Source: JALHMQ01 sp020248785 (GTDB lineage: Bacteria; Pseudomonadota; Gammaproteobacteria; Burkholderiales; Burkholderiaceae_F). From it: a stretch of 64,000 bases of DNA. Location of the stretch: NCBI GenBank assembly GCA_046343415.1, contig JBKDNL010000126.1:1-64000 (forward strand), read 5' to 3'. A program made the translations under genes and the position numbers. The notes beneath the pieces are model-generated. The model saw only the letters and a program-made list of their open reading frames with translations, was not told the DNA's origin and searched no databases. This document shows positions 34,644-44,571 of this stretch, one piece after another. Position 1 is the stretch's first letter. Every line of letters begins with the position of its first letter.

Positions 34644-35508
34644 TACGGGCGGCGCCGCATGACACGCGAGGTGCGCGCTGCGCTTGACCAGCCGGTCAAC
34701 GAGAAGCGCGTCGGCCGCCTGATGCGCCAGCACGATTTGCAAAGCCGCAAGCGGCGGCGGTTTCGGGTCGTCACCACCGACTCCAGGCACGGCCACGCCG
34801 TGGCGCCGAACGTCCTGGCACGCCAGTTCGTCGCCACGGCACCGAGCCAAAGTGGCTGGCCGACATCACGTATGTGCCCACCGCCGAAGGCTGCTGTACC
34901 TGGCGCTGCTGCTGGATCTGTACAGCCGAAAGACCATCGGCTGGGAATTCCATGACGCGGACGACGCCGAGCATGCCGTGCACCTGGTACGCCGCGCGGC
35001 GCTGGCCGAGGGCATCGCCGCCCTGGACACCAAGCCGGTGCTGCACGGTGACAACGGCTCGACCCTGAAGGCCACCTCGGTGCTGGCGATGCTCCACTGG
35101 CTGGGGGTGAAGCCGTCGTACTCGCGGCCTCGCGTGAGCGACGACAACGCCTATGCCGAGGCGTTGTTCCGCACGGCCAAGTACCGGCCCGAGTTCCCCG
35201 CCCAGGGCTTTGCAAGCCCGCGGGAGGCGCGCGCCCGGGCGGCTGAGTTCGTGCGTTGGCACGACGTCGAGCACCGCCACAGCAGCATCCGCTACGTCAG
35301 CCCGCGGCAGCGCCACGCCGGCGAAGATCAGGCCATCCTGGCGGCTCGTCACGCGCTGTACACCCAGGCACGACAGCGCAACCCCGGGCGCTGGTCGGGC
35401 AACACGCGCGACTGGTCGCACATCGGCGTGGTCACCCTCGATCCGGAACGCGACTGCGTGGTCAATACAGATGTCAGCGCTCCGCATACTCAGCACAAGG
35501 CTGCATGA
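34644..35508 (+). pseudogene. IS3-family transposase OrfB remnant, two frameshifts
   Basis: The reading begins SYGRRRMTREVRAAL in the middle of the usual OrfB, so the first roughly 80 residues are missing. It continues through VNEKRVGRLMRQ, RFRVVTTDSRH and the DDE integrase core (LYLALLLDLYSRKTIGW, LHGDNGSTLKATSV, VSDDNAYAEALFRT). The frame breaks near 34850 (AAAA reduced to AAA) and near 34893 (GG reduced to G); restoring one base at each gives ATAPSQKWLADITYVPTAEGW. No intact OrfA is present, so it is not an active IS as sequenced. Confidence 0.82.
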
Positions 35509-35550
35509 CTGAGGCGACAACTACCTTGACGCGCGCCGCAGGCTCCGCGG

Positions 35551-35748
35551 GTGCATCACGCCCAGGCCATCGAAGCGTTCTACCTGCCCAGCTACGGCCC
35601 GGAGCTGAATCCGGACGAGCCGACCAACGCTTACCTGAAGCAGGCGGTCACCCAGCAGGCGCCGGCGCGTACCAAGCTGCAACTGGTCAAGGCCACCGCG
35701 CGCCACCTGCGCAGCGTGCAAAAGAAACCGAGCCGGGTCCAAAGCTAA
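35551..35748 (+). pseudogene. IS630-family transposase C-terminal fragment
   Basis: About 65 residues match the end of IS630-type transposases. The fragment has IEAFYLPSYGPELNPDEPTN, containing the final acidic residue of the DDE triad, and a basic tail LKQAVTQQAPARTKLQLVK. The N-terminal catalytic part is absent and the fragment abuts the IS3 remnant. It is a relic of an older insertion. Confidence 0.8.
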
Positions 35749-35818
35749 TTCCAGCACGCCCCGTCCGCTACGCCGCCTGATTCCAGTTCATTGATGCCGA
35801 CTCTCAAGAAACAGAACT

Positions 35819-35848
35819 GAAGACGGCTGACTTCATGCGGCCGTCTTC
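35819..35848 (-). terminator. Hairpin downstream of the substrate-binding protein gene
   Basis: A perfect 9-bp stem (GAAGACGGC/GCCGTCTTC) with a 12-nt loop is followed on the minus strand by a T-rich stretch (AGTTCTGTTTCTT). It could terminate the gene at 35896-37140. The nearby minus-strand text SLKRRAASLGFQINPVKTAA resembles a transposase tail, so it could instead be part of an old IS end. Confidence 0.4.
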
Positions 35849-35895
35849 ACGGGGTTGATCTGGAAGCCCAGCGAGGCGGCGCGGCGCTTGAGGGA

Positions 35896-37140
35896 TCAAC
35901 GCGCGGCTTCCGGCTTTGGGGCGCGCAGAAAGGCGCGCACTTCCTCGTTGGCGTTGAAGTAGTCGATGCGACCGCGCCGCGCCACGCCGAGCGACAGCAT
36001 GTTCGCGCCGATGGCATCGTGGTTCTGCGGACTAAATGGGCGTTGGTACGTGGCAATCACGCCGAAGTAGGGCAGACGCAAGTTCTCCAGAGCGACGCGC
36101 AACGGCTCACGCTCAGCCGAGCCGGCCTGCCGCATCGCTGCCGCCAGCAAAAAGACGCTATCGTAAGACTGCGCGGCCGCCATCGGCGCAGGGATCGGCG
36201 TATCGCCGAATTTGCGGTAGTACGCCAGCAGGAAGGCATTGCGACGAGTGTCGCCTCCCTGCTCGATGAAAGTCTGCGCCATCAAGGCGCCATCGCCGGC
36301 CGCACCGGCGCCCTTGAGAAAGTTGGCGAACGACAACGCCCAGGAGCCAAACTGCCGCACCTTCCAGCCGACCTCGGCGCGGCTACGGGCGATCACAGCA
36401 CTTTCGGGCCCCAATGCCCAGGACACGATCACGTCGGCACCTGCCCGACGTGCATTTTCCATTTCGACACGAAGCGACGCCACGCCGATCGGGAACCGCG
36501 CCTCAAACACCGGCTGCAGCCCCGCCCCCGCCAGGGCCTTGCGCACCTCGGTCGCGCCCTGCTCTCCGTAGGGCGTCGCATCGGCGAAGACGGCAAACCT
36601 CCGATACCCCATCTGCAACGCCTGACCGACGACGAAGGCCGCCTGCAAGTCGTCGCGCGCAGATACCCGAAACACCACGCTACCCGGGCCCCGACCCTCC
36701 GTGATCGCGGTGCCGGTGGCGACCGACACGATCATCGGCAGGCGGTGCTTCTGCGCGAGCTCAACTACGGCCAAGGCGACCCCAGTGTTGCATGGGCCAA
36801 TCAAAGCGCTCAAGCCAGCGTTCTGGCCAACGGCATCGACGATCTCGCGGGCGGCCGCCGCGTCCGCTCTGTCGTCGTGCTCGACGATTTCCAGTTGCCG
36901 GCCGAGAAGTCCGCCCGCGGCGTTGAGTTCCTCAACGGCGAGGCGAACGCCATTGCGCGCGCTTAGGCCGAAGTCCGCCGAACCGCCCGTGAACGGGCAC
37001 ACCATCGCCAAACGAATCGGCGCGGGCGCCGTGTTCTGTGCAACCGCCGCGGCGCCACCCCCGACCCAGGCCGCAATGCACAGCAGCGCCTTGCCGAGCA
37101 AGCCGGCGCCAAATGAAGTAGCTTGTAGTGCAGTTCGCAT
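35896..37140 (-). CDS. ABC transporter substrate-binding protein, branched-chain amino acid type
   Basis: This 414-residue periplasmic binding protein starts at ATG 37140 with GGAGAG upstream. It has an export signal ending near AAAVAQ and the Leu/Ile/Val-binding fold (IRLAMVCPFTGGSADFGLSARNG in two parts, LSALIGPCNTGVALAVVEL, AQSYDSVFLLAAAMRQ). No permease or ATPase genes are nearby. As an orphan inside a kynU-disrupting block of IS remnants, it is a passenger. Relatives of this family are often taken up as stand-alone sensors or uptake proteins. The ligand is unknown. Confidence 0.85.
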   Translation of the reverse strand: MRTALQATSFGAGLLGKALLCIAAWVGGGAAAVAQNTAPAPIRLAMVCPFTGGSADFGLSARNGVRLAVEELNAAGGLLGRQLEIVEHDDRADAAAAREIVDAVGQNAGLSALIGPCNTGVALAVVELAQKHRLPMIVSVATGTAITEGRGPGSVVFRVSARDDLQAAFVVGQALQMGYRRFAVFADATPYGEQGATEVRKALAGAGLQPVFEARFPIGVASLRVEMENARRAGADVIVSWALGPESAVIARSRAEVGWKVRQFGSWALSFANFLKGAGAAGDGALMAQTFIEQGGDTRRNAFLLAYYRKFGDTPIPAPMAAAQSYDSVFLLAAAMRQAGSAEREPLRVALENLRLPYFGVIATYQRPFSPQNHDAIGANMLSLGVARRGRIDYFNANEEVRAFLRAPKPEAAR

Positions 37141-37486
37141 CGTTGCTCTCCGATTATGTTTCGTGTCGTGCATCCCTCAAACCCAACTCGGTCGCCCACA
37201 CCGCCGCTTTCACCCGCGAGCGGAATTCGAGATTCTTCGGCAAGGTCCTGGAGCAGGCGCGCACCCTTGACCCGTTCGATGCCGCGCCGGTGCGTGAGGT
37301 TGGAAAGATTCACGACTCCGCCCGTTGACTTCAGGGGGAAGTGTTTCCAGGGTTGGCAGGCTGTTGAAGAACCGTTTTCAAGCATTCGAGCGATGAATGG
37401 AACCTATCGCAACACCCTGCGTGATCTCGCGCTCCCCAGGGGAACCGCGCTCCGTCGGCCCGGAAACTTTTTGCATTGATTCTAGA
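37141..37486. other. Gap between substrate-binding protein and IS1380 element
   Basis: This 346-nt stretch contains no gene that I recognise. It should hold the promoter for the minus-strand binding-protein gene. Minus-strand readings such as NLTHRRGIERVKGARLLQDL are open but match no family I know. Confidence 0.4.
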
Positions 37487-39098
37487 TCCGGCAGTTAAGG
37501 CCCAGCCAGAGCCGGGGTGCGCGGTGTTGGCGGAGCCAAGGGGCGGGTGATTCGGTGCACGACGTAGGAGACGAAGGCCTGCCAGCGGCGCAGCGGGTCC
37601 AACTGCTCCGCAGTTTTGCGCACGTGCGCCAGGGCCGTGCGGATGTTGACGAGCAGCGTCTTCGGCTGCTCGACCGCACCGTGCATCGGACTGACGTACA
37701 GCAAGCAGGCTCTGTCCGGCGTGCTGCACGCGCCGACCCACCGCCGCCAGTAGCAGCGGGCGCGCGGTGATCGCCTCCATGCGCGCCCCCGGTTGGGCCG
37801 CCCGGCAGTACCAACTCCAACAGTTGTAGAACAGCGCCACCCCGCGCGCGGCCGTGCGGCAGCGCTCGATGTCCTCTGTGCTGTAGCCCCCCAGCCCCAC
37901 TGGTTCTTCAACTCGTCGAAGGCGTTCTCTGCATCGGCCCGATCCCGATACAGTTGCGCAATGGCCCGCGGCTCGTGCGCGGTGTTGGTCACCGGCACCG
38001 CGTACTCCCAGAACTGCCCGTCGTCGCCCGCGGTCAACCTCAGACGCGGCCGGCCTTGTGCGTCGCGGATTTGCACCGCCAGCGCCTGGCGCACCGCCCG
38101 GCGCAGGACGATCACCCGCCGATGGGCGGGCCAGGTGCTCAGCCGCAGTCGCGTTTGCTTCGCGCTCCAGCCCTGATCGCTCGGCCCCGGCGCGCTCCAC
38201 TGCTCGTCATCGGCAAAGGCGCCATGCAACAGCTTCTTGACCCAGCCGCTCTGTCGCAGCTTGAACAGGTAGCTCAGGCCCCGCTCCTCCAACTGCCCGA
38301 TCACCGGCTCGTCGCCAAAGCCGCAGTCCCCACGGACCAGCGCCGGGTGCTCATGCGGCTCGAACCCGTCGAGCAGGCGCAGCAGTCCCGGCAGCGCATG
38401 CTGGGCCGCGTGCGCGTCGCCCGGCGCCAACTCCACATCCAACACCAGCCTCAGTTGGCCCGCCCAGTAGGTGTGCAGCACGTGGCTGGGTCGGCCCGGC
38501 TTGTGCGGGTTGAAGCTCACCACCGAACCGGCCTGCCGTCCGCACAACGGCTTGATGCTGCTGTCCACGTCCAGCACCGAGGCCGTACTCAGCGCCGGGC
38601 GCACGCTGCGCAGCAGGTGCGACTGCAACCAGCGCTCGGCCGCCTTGGCGTCCATCGCCTTCAGCGCCCGCCGCAGCGTGTCTTCGCTGACGATGCGCTC
38701 GCAACCCAGCACCTGCGCGCTGACCGCATCGCCGCGCAGGGCGGTCACGTGCGCATAGCGCTGATGACCGCACAGCCCCGACAGCAGCCAGGTACCCAGA
38801 ATGTCGCGCAGCGCGCTGCCGTTCGGACTCGTGTACCGCAACGGGCAGTCGCGCTCCCAACCGGCAAACAATCCGGTGGTTTGCAGGTGCTCGGCAAAAC
38901 AGGCCATCTGACCGAGCGGCGTGACGCTCGCCCCAGGATCGAAGCGCACCTGTACCCGCCCGCCCAAGGTGTCCACCGCGCCGTCTACCGTCGCCATCAC
39001 GGCCCCTTCGGTCTCACCCATTTGGCGATCCCTCCCTTTGCGTCAAATCCCGCGCCAACGCCGCAGCAGCGCCAACTTCGGGCGCTTCAACTGCCGGA
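37487..39098 (-). mobile_element. IS1380-family insertion sequence
   Basis: The element is bounded by imperfect inverted repeats of about 15 nt: TCCGGCAGTTAAGGC at 37487 and the complement of TCCGGCAGTTGAAGC at 39084-39098, 13 of 15 matching. It encloses one transposase gene on the minus strand whose stop codon lies in the left repeat. A flanking target duplication is not evident. Confidence 0.7.
37495..39021 (-). pseudogene. IS1380-family transposase, two frameshifts
   Basis: The N-terminal and central parts are in frame from 39021 (LLSGLCGHQRYAHVTALRGD, ASVLDVDSSIKPLCG, ALVRGDCGFGDEPVI, YRDRADAENAFDELKNQWGW). At a G run near 37896 one G is missing. The homology YSTEDIERCRTAARGVALFYN then continues in another frame until about 37705, where one extra base near CTGCTTGCTG returns it to the first frame (YVSPMHGAVEQPKTLL). 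Intact, it would be a DDE transposase of about 500 residues. As sequenced it is inactive. Confidence 0.82.
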
Positions 39099-39149
39099 AA
39101 TCGGGCCAATCTGGCAATTGACGGCCACTGGGCGCTACTGCTTCCTCGA

Positions 39150-39459
39150 AACCGGGACAAACTGCGCGGAAATCAAGATCACCCGGGATCAGGGGTTGCG
39201 GCTGGTGACACCGCGCGAGCATTCGCACCGCGGCAGCCACGTGTGCCTCGCCCACGCGGCCGCGTGGCCGATCATGCGGGCGCTGATTGCGCGCGGACTG
39301 TCCGGCGACTTCCGGGCGCCCGACATCCTGCGCTTTGGCTTTGCGCCGCTGTACGTGTCGTACGCCGACGTGTGGCAGGCGGTCGAGACGCTGCGCGAGA
39401 TCCTGGCCACCCGTGCATGGGACCACCCCGAATACATGTCCAGGCGCACAGTGACGTGA
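39150..39459 (+). pseudogene. kynU: Kynureninase, 3' part
   Basis: The C-terminal end of KynU is read here: GLRLVTPREHSHRGSHVC, then RALIARGLSGDFRAPDILRF, GFAPLYVSYADVWQAVE and ILATRAWDHPEY. It is in a frame continuous with upstream IS sequence and lacks its own start. Junction with the IS block is between 39150 and 39195, judged from where kynureninase-like sequence resumes. Together with 33549-34485 it accounts for nearly all of the original gene. Confidence 0.85.
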
Positions 39460-39472
39460 TGCATGGCGGCTC

Positions 39473-39506
39473 ACACGGAGGCCACGGAGCGCACGGAGCA
39501 ACACGG
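39473..39506. repeat. Short tandem CACGGAG repeats before kynA
   Basis: CACGGAGG, CACGGAGC and CACGGAGC units follow each other every 9 nt in the 135-nt gap between the kynU remnant and kynA. No function is apparent. Confidence 0.5.
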
Positions 39507-39594
39507 TCGTTTGCAACGGCATTCGTTCTCCACGCTCCCCGTGCCCTCCGCGCTTTCCGCGTGATCAAGCGACGGCCGCACATGGGACGCGCTG

Positions 39595-40416
39595 ATGGAC
39601 CCCGCTGACGACGGCGCCCACACCAAGCTTGCGGGCACGATGACCTACGGCGACTGCCTGCAGCTCGATGCGATCCTGCGGGCGCAGCACCTGCGCTCGC
39701 CAGATCCCAACGAACTGCTGTTCATCGTGCAGCACCAGACGAGCGAGCTGTGGATGAAGCTGGCGCTGCACGAGCTGCGCGCCGCACGAAGCGCGATCGC
39801 CGCCGAGGATCTGCCCCCAGCAATCAAGATGCTGGCGCGGGTGTCGCGCGTGATGGAGCAGTTGGTCCACGCCTGGGACGTGCTCGCCACCATGACGCCC
39901 TCGGAGTACAGCAATTCGCCCCTACTTGGGGACCAGTTCGGGCTTTCAGTCCCGGCAGCACCGCGCGATCGAGTACATGCTCGGCAACAAGAACGCGGCG
40001 ATGCTCAAGCCGCAAGCGCACCGTGCCGATATCCAGCAGGAGCACGAGCAGGCACTGGCCTCGCCCTCGCTGTACGACGAGGCGATTGCGCTGCTGGCGC
40101 GACGGGGCTTTGCGATCGCCCCCGCCGTGCTCGGTCGCGACCCGCGCACGCCGTATCAGTCCGACGCGAGCGCGGAGCAGGCGTGGATCGCGGTGTGCCG
40201 CGCGCCACGCGAGCACTGGGAGCTGTACGAGCTCGCCGAAGAATTGGTGGACCTGGAAGACGCCTTTCGCCGATGGCGCTTCCGCCACGTGACGACGGTG
40301 GAGCGGATCATCGGCTTCAAGCGCGGCACGGGGGCACGGGCGGCGTCAGCTACCTGCGCCGGATGCTGGATGTGGTTCTGTTTCCGGAGCTCTGGAAGGC
40401 ACGCACGGACTTGTAA
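39595..40416 (+). pseudogene. kynA: Tryptophan 2,3-dioxygenase, two frameshifts
   Basis: KynA is the haem enzyme that opens the tryptophan ring. It starts MTYGDCLQLDAILRAQHL within the reading from ATG 39595, with FIVQHQTSELWMKL intact. Near 39913-39919 the frame changes (one base gained or two lost) and continues YLGTSSGFQSRQHRAIEYM. Near 40329-40333 a G6 run is reduced to G5, and the frame returns to give GGVSYLRRMLDVVLFPELW. Correcting both sites gives a full-length dioxygenase. With kynB and kynU this was a kynBUA operon. Confidence 0.88.
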
Positions 40417-40476
40417 GGCGCGGCGGACCGCGATCCCGGCCTGCGGCGCGGACGGAAAGGATGGGGGATCACGGCC

Positions 40477-40887
40477 GTGACATTCATCAAGCAATACATC
40501 ATTCGCCTGTCGCACTGCGACGCGACGGGGCATGTCTTCTATCCCAACTACTTTCACATCTTCAACGCCCTCGTCGAGGACTGGTTCTACGAGGGCCTGG
40601 AGATCCGCTACGACGAGTTGCTGATGCAGCGCGGCCTGTCGTTGCCGACCGTGAAGCTCGAGACCACCTTCCTCGAACCCACCCGCATGGGCGAGGTGGT
40701 CGACTTCTGGCTGACGGTTTCGCATCTGGGCCGCAGTTCAGTGCGCTTCACCATGGGCGTGAGCAAGGACGGCGTCGATCGGGTACGCATGCACCGCGTT
40801 ACGGTTTGCGTGAGTCAGCGCGACAACAAGCCGACCCCGGTGCCGCAAGATCTGCGCGAGAAGATTCAGGAGTTCATGCGCGGGTAA
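40477..40887 (+). CDS. Acyl-CoA thioesterase, 4-hydroxybenzoyl-CoA thioesterase family
   Basis: This 136-residue hot-dog-fold protein starts at GTG 40477. The active-site motif HCDATGHVFYPNYFHIF matches the HxDxxGHV(F/Y)xxxY signature of YbgC and 4HBT thioesterases. It probably hydrolyses an aromatic or short acyl-CoA, perhaps 2-aminobenzoyl-CoA or a related compound, since it lies between kynA and glutaryl-CoA dehydrogenase. That link is an inference from position. Confidence 0.85.
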   Translation: MTFIKQYIIRLSHCDATGHVFYPNYFHIFNALVEDWFYEGLEIRYDELLMQRGLSLPTVKLETTFLEPTRMGEVVDFWLTVSHLGRSSVRFTMGVSKDGVDRVRMHRVTVCVSQRDNKPTPVPQDLREKIQEFMRG

Positions 40888-41004
40888 GGGGGAGACTTGA
40901 ACCGGTGGCTTGAGCGGATGGCCTGAAGTCGGCGCGCCGGAGCGCGCGCGTCAAGAGCGGCGCGTAGACTCGGCGGGGATCGAAAAACGCGAGCCGGAGG
41001 CCCC

Positions 41005-42211
41005 GTGAACGCGCCCGACGCAAACCTCAAGTCGTCTGCCAAAGCCCGCTTCCAGTGGGACGATCCCCTCCTGCTCGATGCGCAACTCACGGACGACGAG
41101 CGCATGGTGCGCGATGCAGCAGCCCGCTACGCACGGGACAAGCTGGCGCCGCGCATTCTCGAGGCGTTCCGCAACGAAAAGACGGATCTGGCCATTTTCC
41201 GCGAGATGGGCGAGCTCGGCCTGCTCGGCCCCACCATCCCCGCCGCCCATGGCGGGCCGGAACTGAACTATGTGAGCTATGGGTTGATCGCGCGCGCGAT
41301 CGAGCGCGTCGACTCGGGCTACCGCTCGATGATGAGCGTGCAGAGCTCACTCGTGATGCTGCCGATCTACGAGTTCGGCTCGCAAGCACAGCGGCAGAAG
41401 TACTTGCCCAAGCTGGCCACCGGCGAGTGGATCGGCTGCTTTGGCCTGACCGAGCCGAACCACGGCTCCGACCCCGGCAGCATGGAGGCGCGCGCGCGAG
41501 GCCGACGGCGGCTTCGTCCTGCGCGGCACCAAGAACTGGATCAGCAACTCGCCGTTCGCCGATGTCTTCGTGGTCTGGGCCAAGAACGACGCGGGCAAGA
41601 TCCGCGGCTTCATCCTCGACAAGGGCATGAAAGGCCTGTCGGCGCCGGCCATCAAGGGCAAGATCGGCCTGCGCGCCAGCACCACCGGCGAGATCGTGAT
41701 GGACGACGTCTTCGTGCCGGCCGAGAACGAGCTGCCCAACGTCGAGGGACTCAAGGGCCCGTTCACGTGTCTCGATTCAGCGCGCTACGGCATCGCCTGG
41801 GGCGCGCTGGGTGCGGCCGAGTTCTGCTGGCACACCGCGCGGCAGTACGTGCTCGATCGCAAGCAGTTTGGCCGCCCGCTGGCGGCCAACCAGCTCATCC
41901 AGAAGAAACTCGCCGACATGCAGACCGAGATCACGCTCGGCCTGCAGGGCTGCCTGCGTCTGGGCCGCATGAAGGACGACGGCATCGCCGCGGTGGAGAT
42001 CACCAGCATCATGAAGCGCAACTCCTGCGGCAAGGCGCTGGAGATCGCACGCACCGCGCGCGACATGCTCGGTGGCAACGGCATCTCGGATGAGTACGGC
42101 GTGATGCGTCACATGGTGAACCTCGAGGTCGTCAACACCTACGAGGGCACGCACGACGTGCACGCACTGATCCTGGGCCGCGCGCAGACGGGCATCCAGG
42201 CGTTCAGCTAG
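41005..42211 (+). pseudogene. gcdH: Glutaryl-CoA dehydrogenase, one frameshift
   Basis: This acyl-CoA dehydrogenase starts at GTG 41005 (MNAPDANLKSSAKARFQWDD) and is the glutaryl-CoA type, converting glutaryl-CoA to crotonyl-CoA with FAD in lysine and tryptophan breakdown. FGLTEPNHGSDPGSM precedes a shift in the GC run at 41488-41498. Adding one GC unit restores MEARAREADGGFVLRGTKNW. The second frame holds the remainder, including DMLGGNGISDEYGV and the catalytic Glu in NTYEGTHDVHALILGR. Corrected length is about 402 residues, normal for GcdH. Confidence 0.88.
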
Positions 42212-42238
42212 GTCCCCTGGGCGCGCCTCCTGCTTGCC

Positions 42239-43054
42239 ATGAGTGTTGCCGCGGCCTGGCTGCTCGGCGCAACCGCGGTGGCGGCGGCGCCGCCCTGGTC
42301 GATCAACTGGGCGCCGCGCGTGGACGCCGAACGCCACGTCGGCGGCGAGTCGGTCCGCCCCGTGCGGCAGACGTCCGCTGTGACCCGGCGCTTCGAGGCC
42401 CGATCGCGCGGCCTGCTGCAACACGAGTTCCGTGATCTCGACCTGCCCCCGGTCGACGGTGCCAAGCCCGACACCAACAGCTACGTGCATCGGCTCACGC
42501 TGGCCTGGCAGTTCCACGACGACGCGCTGCGGCTGGACCTCGGCGCCACGCTCGCCGTCTCGTCCAACGCGCTGAAGAACGCCGACGACCTCGAATTCGC
42601 CGACCTGCGGCCGGCCGTCGGCGCGCAGTGGCGTGCCGGCGCGGCGTGGCTCGCCCTCTATGCGGACGATCGCCTTGGGCGCACCCTCGTCTATCCGGGT
42701 TTCGAGGTGCCGCTGCAGCCGACGCCGGCCCATGCGATCAGCCTCGGCTTTCCCGTCTCATCCTGGCGCTGGGAGGCTGCGCCGTCGTGGCAATCGGCCG
42801 TCGCCGTCGAGCCCGACGGCGCCTGCTGGCGCGTGCGCGACGAGGCGGTCGAACGCCGCTCCGAGGTCTGCAGCCGCGCCTGGCAGACCCGCTTCACCCT
42901 GCGCTGGCAGCCCGCACGGTGGTTAGAGGCCACGGCGGCCTTTGGCTGGCGCTTCGACGGATCGCTCGAGTACACGCTGCGCGACGGCCGCGCGGTGGAA
43001 GTCGACGTGCCGGCAGGGCCGTTTTACGGCGCCAGTATTGGCGCACGATTTTGA
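42239..43054 (+). CDS. Exported beta-rich protein of unknown function
   Basis: The 271-residue protein begins with a signal peptide (MSVAAAWLLGATAVAAAPPW). The rest alternates polar and aromatic residues in strands such as YVHRLTLAWQFHDDALRLDLG, RAGAAWLALYADDRLGR and TRFTLRWQPARWLEATAAFGWRF (each cut here), ending in the aromatic ARF typical of outer-membrane beta barrels. I recognise no named family. An outer-membrane location is inferred from the C-terminal Phe and strand pattern. Confidence 0.65.
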   Translation: MSVAAAWLLGATAVAAAPPWSINWAPRVDAERHVGGESVRPVRQTSAVTRRFEARSRGLLQHEFRDLDLPPVDGAKPDTNSYVHRLTLAWQFHDDALRLDLGATLAVSSNALKNADDLEFADLRPAVGAQWRAGAAWLALYADDRLGRTLVYPGFEVPLQPTPAHAISLGFPVSSWRWEAAPSWQSAVAVEPDGACWRVRDEAVERRSEVCSRAWQTRFTLRWQPARWLEATAAFGWRFDGSLEYTLRDGRAVEVDVPAGPFYGASIGARF

Positions 43055-43169
43055 TCCGGCGCCTCCAAGCCATGGGGCGCCGCGGCAGCAGCGCACCGGC
43101 TAAGCTCGCGCGCCGAGCCATGAAGAAGCCGCAACGATGCACGCGTTAGCCCATGAACGCTTTGGCCCG

Positions 43170-44567
43170 ATGACGCAAGCTGCACGCAGGATCACACTGC
43201 CCGCTGCCGCACGTGCAGTTGCCGTCCTTGCCTGTCTTGCCATGGCATCGTTCGCCAACGCCCAAGACTCGGAGCGCCTCAGCGGGCTCATCCTGAGCCG
43301 TATCGAGGGCGACCGCAGTCACGTCTGCGTGCAGGCCGCACGCATCGACCTGAAGGCCACCAGCGTGGTGCGCGCCGCGTCGGCCTGCGCCACCCATCGG
43401 CCCGACGCGCCACCGCTCGGGGCGCGCTTCGAGATCGGTTCGATCAGCAAGGCCTTCGTCGGCGTGCTTGCGGCCGAAATGGCGGCGCGCGGCGAACTCA
43501 AGCGCGATGAGCCGCTGACCGCGCTCCTGGCCCCGGAGACGGGACTCGCCAAGGACGCGGTGCCCGACATCACGCTCGCAGATCTGCTGACGCACACCTC
43601 CGGCCTGCCGCCGCTGCCCCCCGGCTTTCGCCCGGCGCATCCGCTGAATCCCTACGCGGACGTGAGCGCGCCGCTGATCTACGGAGGCCTGGCCCAGGTG
43701 AAGCTGCCGCCACGCGAGGCGCGCCGCTACGCCTACTCGAACTGGGCGTTTCTCATGCTGTCGGACCTGCTGGCGCGCCGCGCCGGCAAACCGTTTGATG
43801 AGTTGCTGCGCGAGCGCGTCCTCGCCCCGCTGGGGATGCACGACACGCTGGTGGCGCGCAACGACGCGCTGTCGCTCGGCCGCTTCGCCAATGGCGTTGC
43901 CACGCCGGCCTGGGACGTGCCGGTTGCGTTTGCAGGCGCCGGCGGCCTGCGCTCGACCATCGATGACATGGCGCTGTTTGCGCGCGCGATGCTGGGCGAC
44001 GTACCGGACACCGCGCCCCCGTCGCTGCAGCAGGCGTTGCGCACCTCGCGCGAGAAGCTGCGCGACGGCAACGCGCAGGTCGACCTCGGCTGGGGCTGGC
44101 ACCTGCGCAAGCGGCCCGGTGCGGCGCCGCTCGTGTTCCACAACGGGATGACCTACGGGGCCTCCGCCATGCTGGTGCTGGACATCGCCCAGCAGCGCGG
44201 CGCCATCACCCTGGCCGATGCGGGCGGCGGCTTCGACGATCTGGCGCTGCGCATCCTGGACGGCAGCACGCCACTGCTCGCCGCCCGGCGGCCGGCGGCA
44301 CTGGACTTGCCCCTGGCGCGGGCGGCCGCCGGCCGCTACCAGCTGGCACCCAACTTCATCCTCACCATGTCGGTCGACGACAACCGCTTGTTCGCGCAGG
44401 CCACGGGCCAGGACCGGTTCGAACTGCTGCAAGACGCACGCGGCGAGTACTACACGACCGGGGCCAACGACATCCTGATCCGCCTGCGGCGCGGCGAGGC
44501 CGGCAAGGTCGAGGGGCTGACGCTGTTCCAGGGCGGTGCGGCGCTGCCGGCCCCGCGCCTGGAGTGA
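43170..44567 (+). CDS. Exported serine hydrolase, class C beta-lactamase family
   Basis: This 465-residue protein has a signal peptide ending in ASFANA. The penicillin-binding fold motifs are visible: S-x-x-K in EIGSISKAFVG, Y-x-N in YAYSNWAFL, and HNG (replacing KTG) in PLVFHNGMTYG. Relatives include esterases, D-aminopeptidases and AmpC-type beta-lactamases. I cannot say which it is, and resistance should not be assumed. ATG 43170 is chosen for the signal peptide, although ATG 43137 is also in frame. Confidence 0.82.
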   Translation: MTQAARRITLPAAARAVAVLACLAMASFANAQDSERLSGLILSRIEGDRSHVCVQAARIDLKATSVVRAASACATHRPDAPPLGARFEIGSISKAFVGVLAAEMAARGELKRDEPLTALLAPETGLAKDAVPDITLADLLTHTSGLPPLPPGFRPAHPLNPYADVSAPLIYGGLAQVKLPPREARRYAYSNWAFLMLSDLLARRAGKPFDELLRERVLAPLGMHDTLVARNDALSLGRFANGVATPAWDVPVAFAGAGGLRSTIDDMALFARAMLGDVPDTAPPSLQQALRTSREKLRDGNAQVDLGWGWHLRKRPGAAPLVFHNGMTYGASAMLVLDIAQQRGAITLADAGGGFDDLALRILDGSTPLLAARRPAALDLPLARAAAGRYQLAPNFILTMSVDDNRLFAQATGQDRFELLQDARGEYYTTGANDILIRLRRGEAGKVEGLTLFQGGAALPAPRLE

Positions 44568-44571
44568 CACC

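Larger units (their letters stand above)
34480..39150. mobile_element. Composite insertion inside kynU
   Basis: About 4.7 kb separates the two halves of kynU. In order it contains an IS3-type transposase remnant, an IS630-type C-terminal remnant, a substrate-binding protein gene on the minus strand, and an IS1380-type element. The two kynU edges lack only about 20-25 codons of the expected sequence. I find no clear flanking target duplication, so the block probably grew by several insertions and deletions. Confidence 0.75.

Noticed and set aside
39473..39506. CACGGAG tandem units considered as a regulatory or CRISPR-like array
   Set aside because: The unit is only about 9 nt, has no spacers and occurs in a short intergenic gap.
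43170..44567. Calling the serine hydrolase a resistance beta-lactamase
   Set aside because: The third motif is HNG rather than KTG and the family includes many esterases. The evidence supports only the fold.
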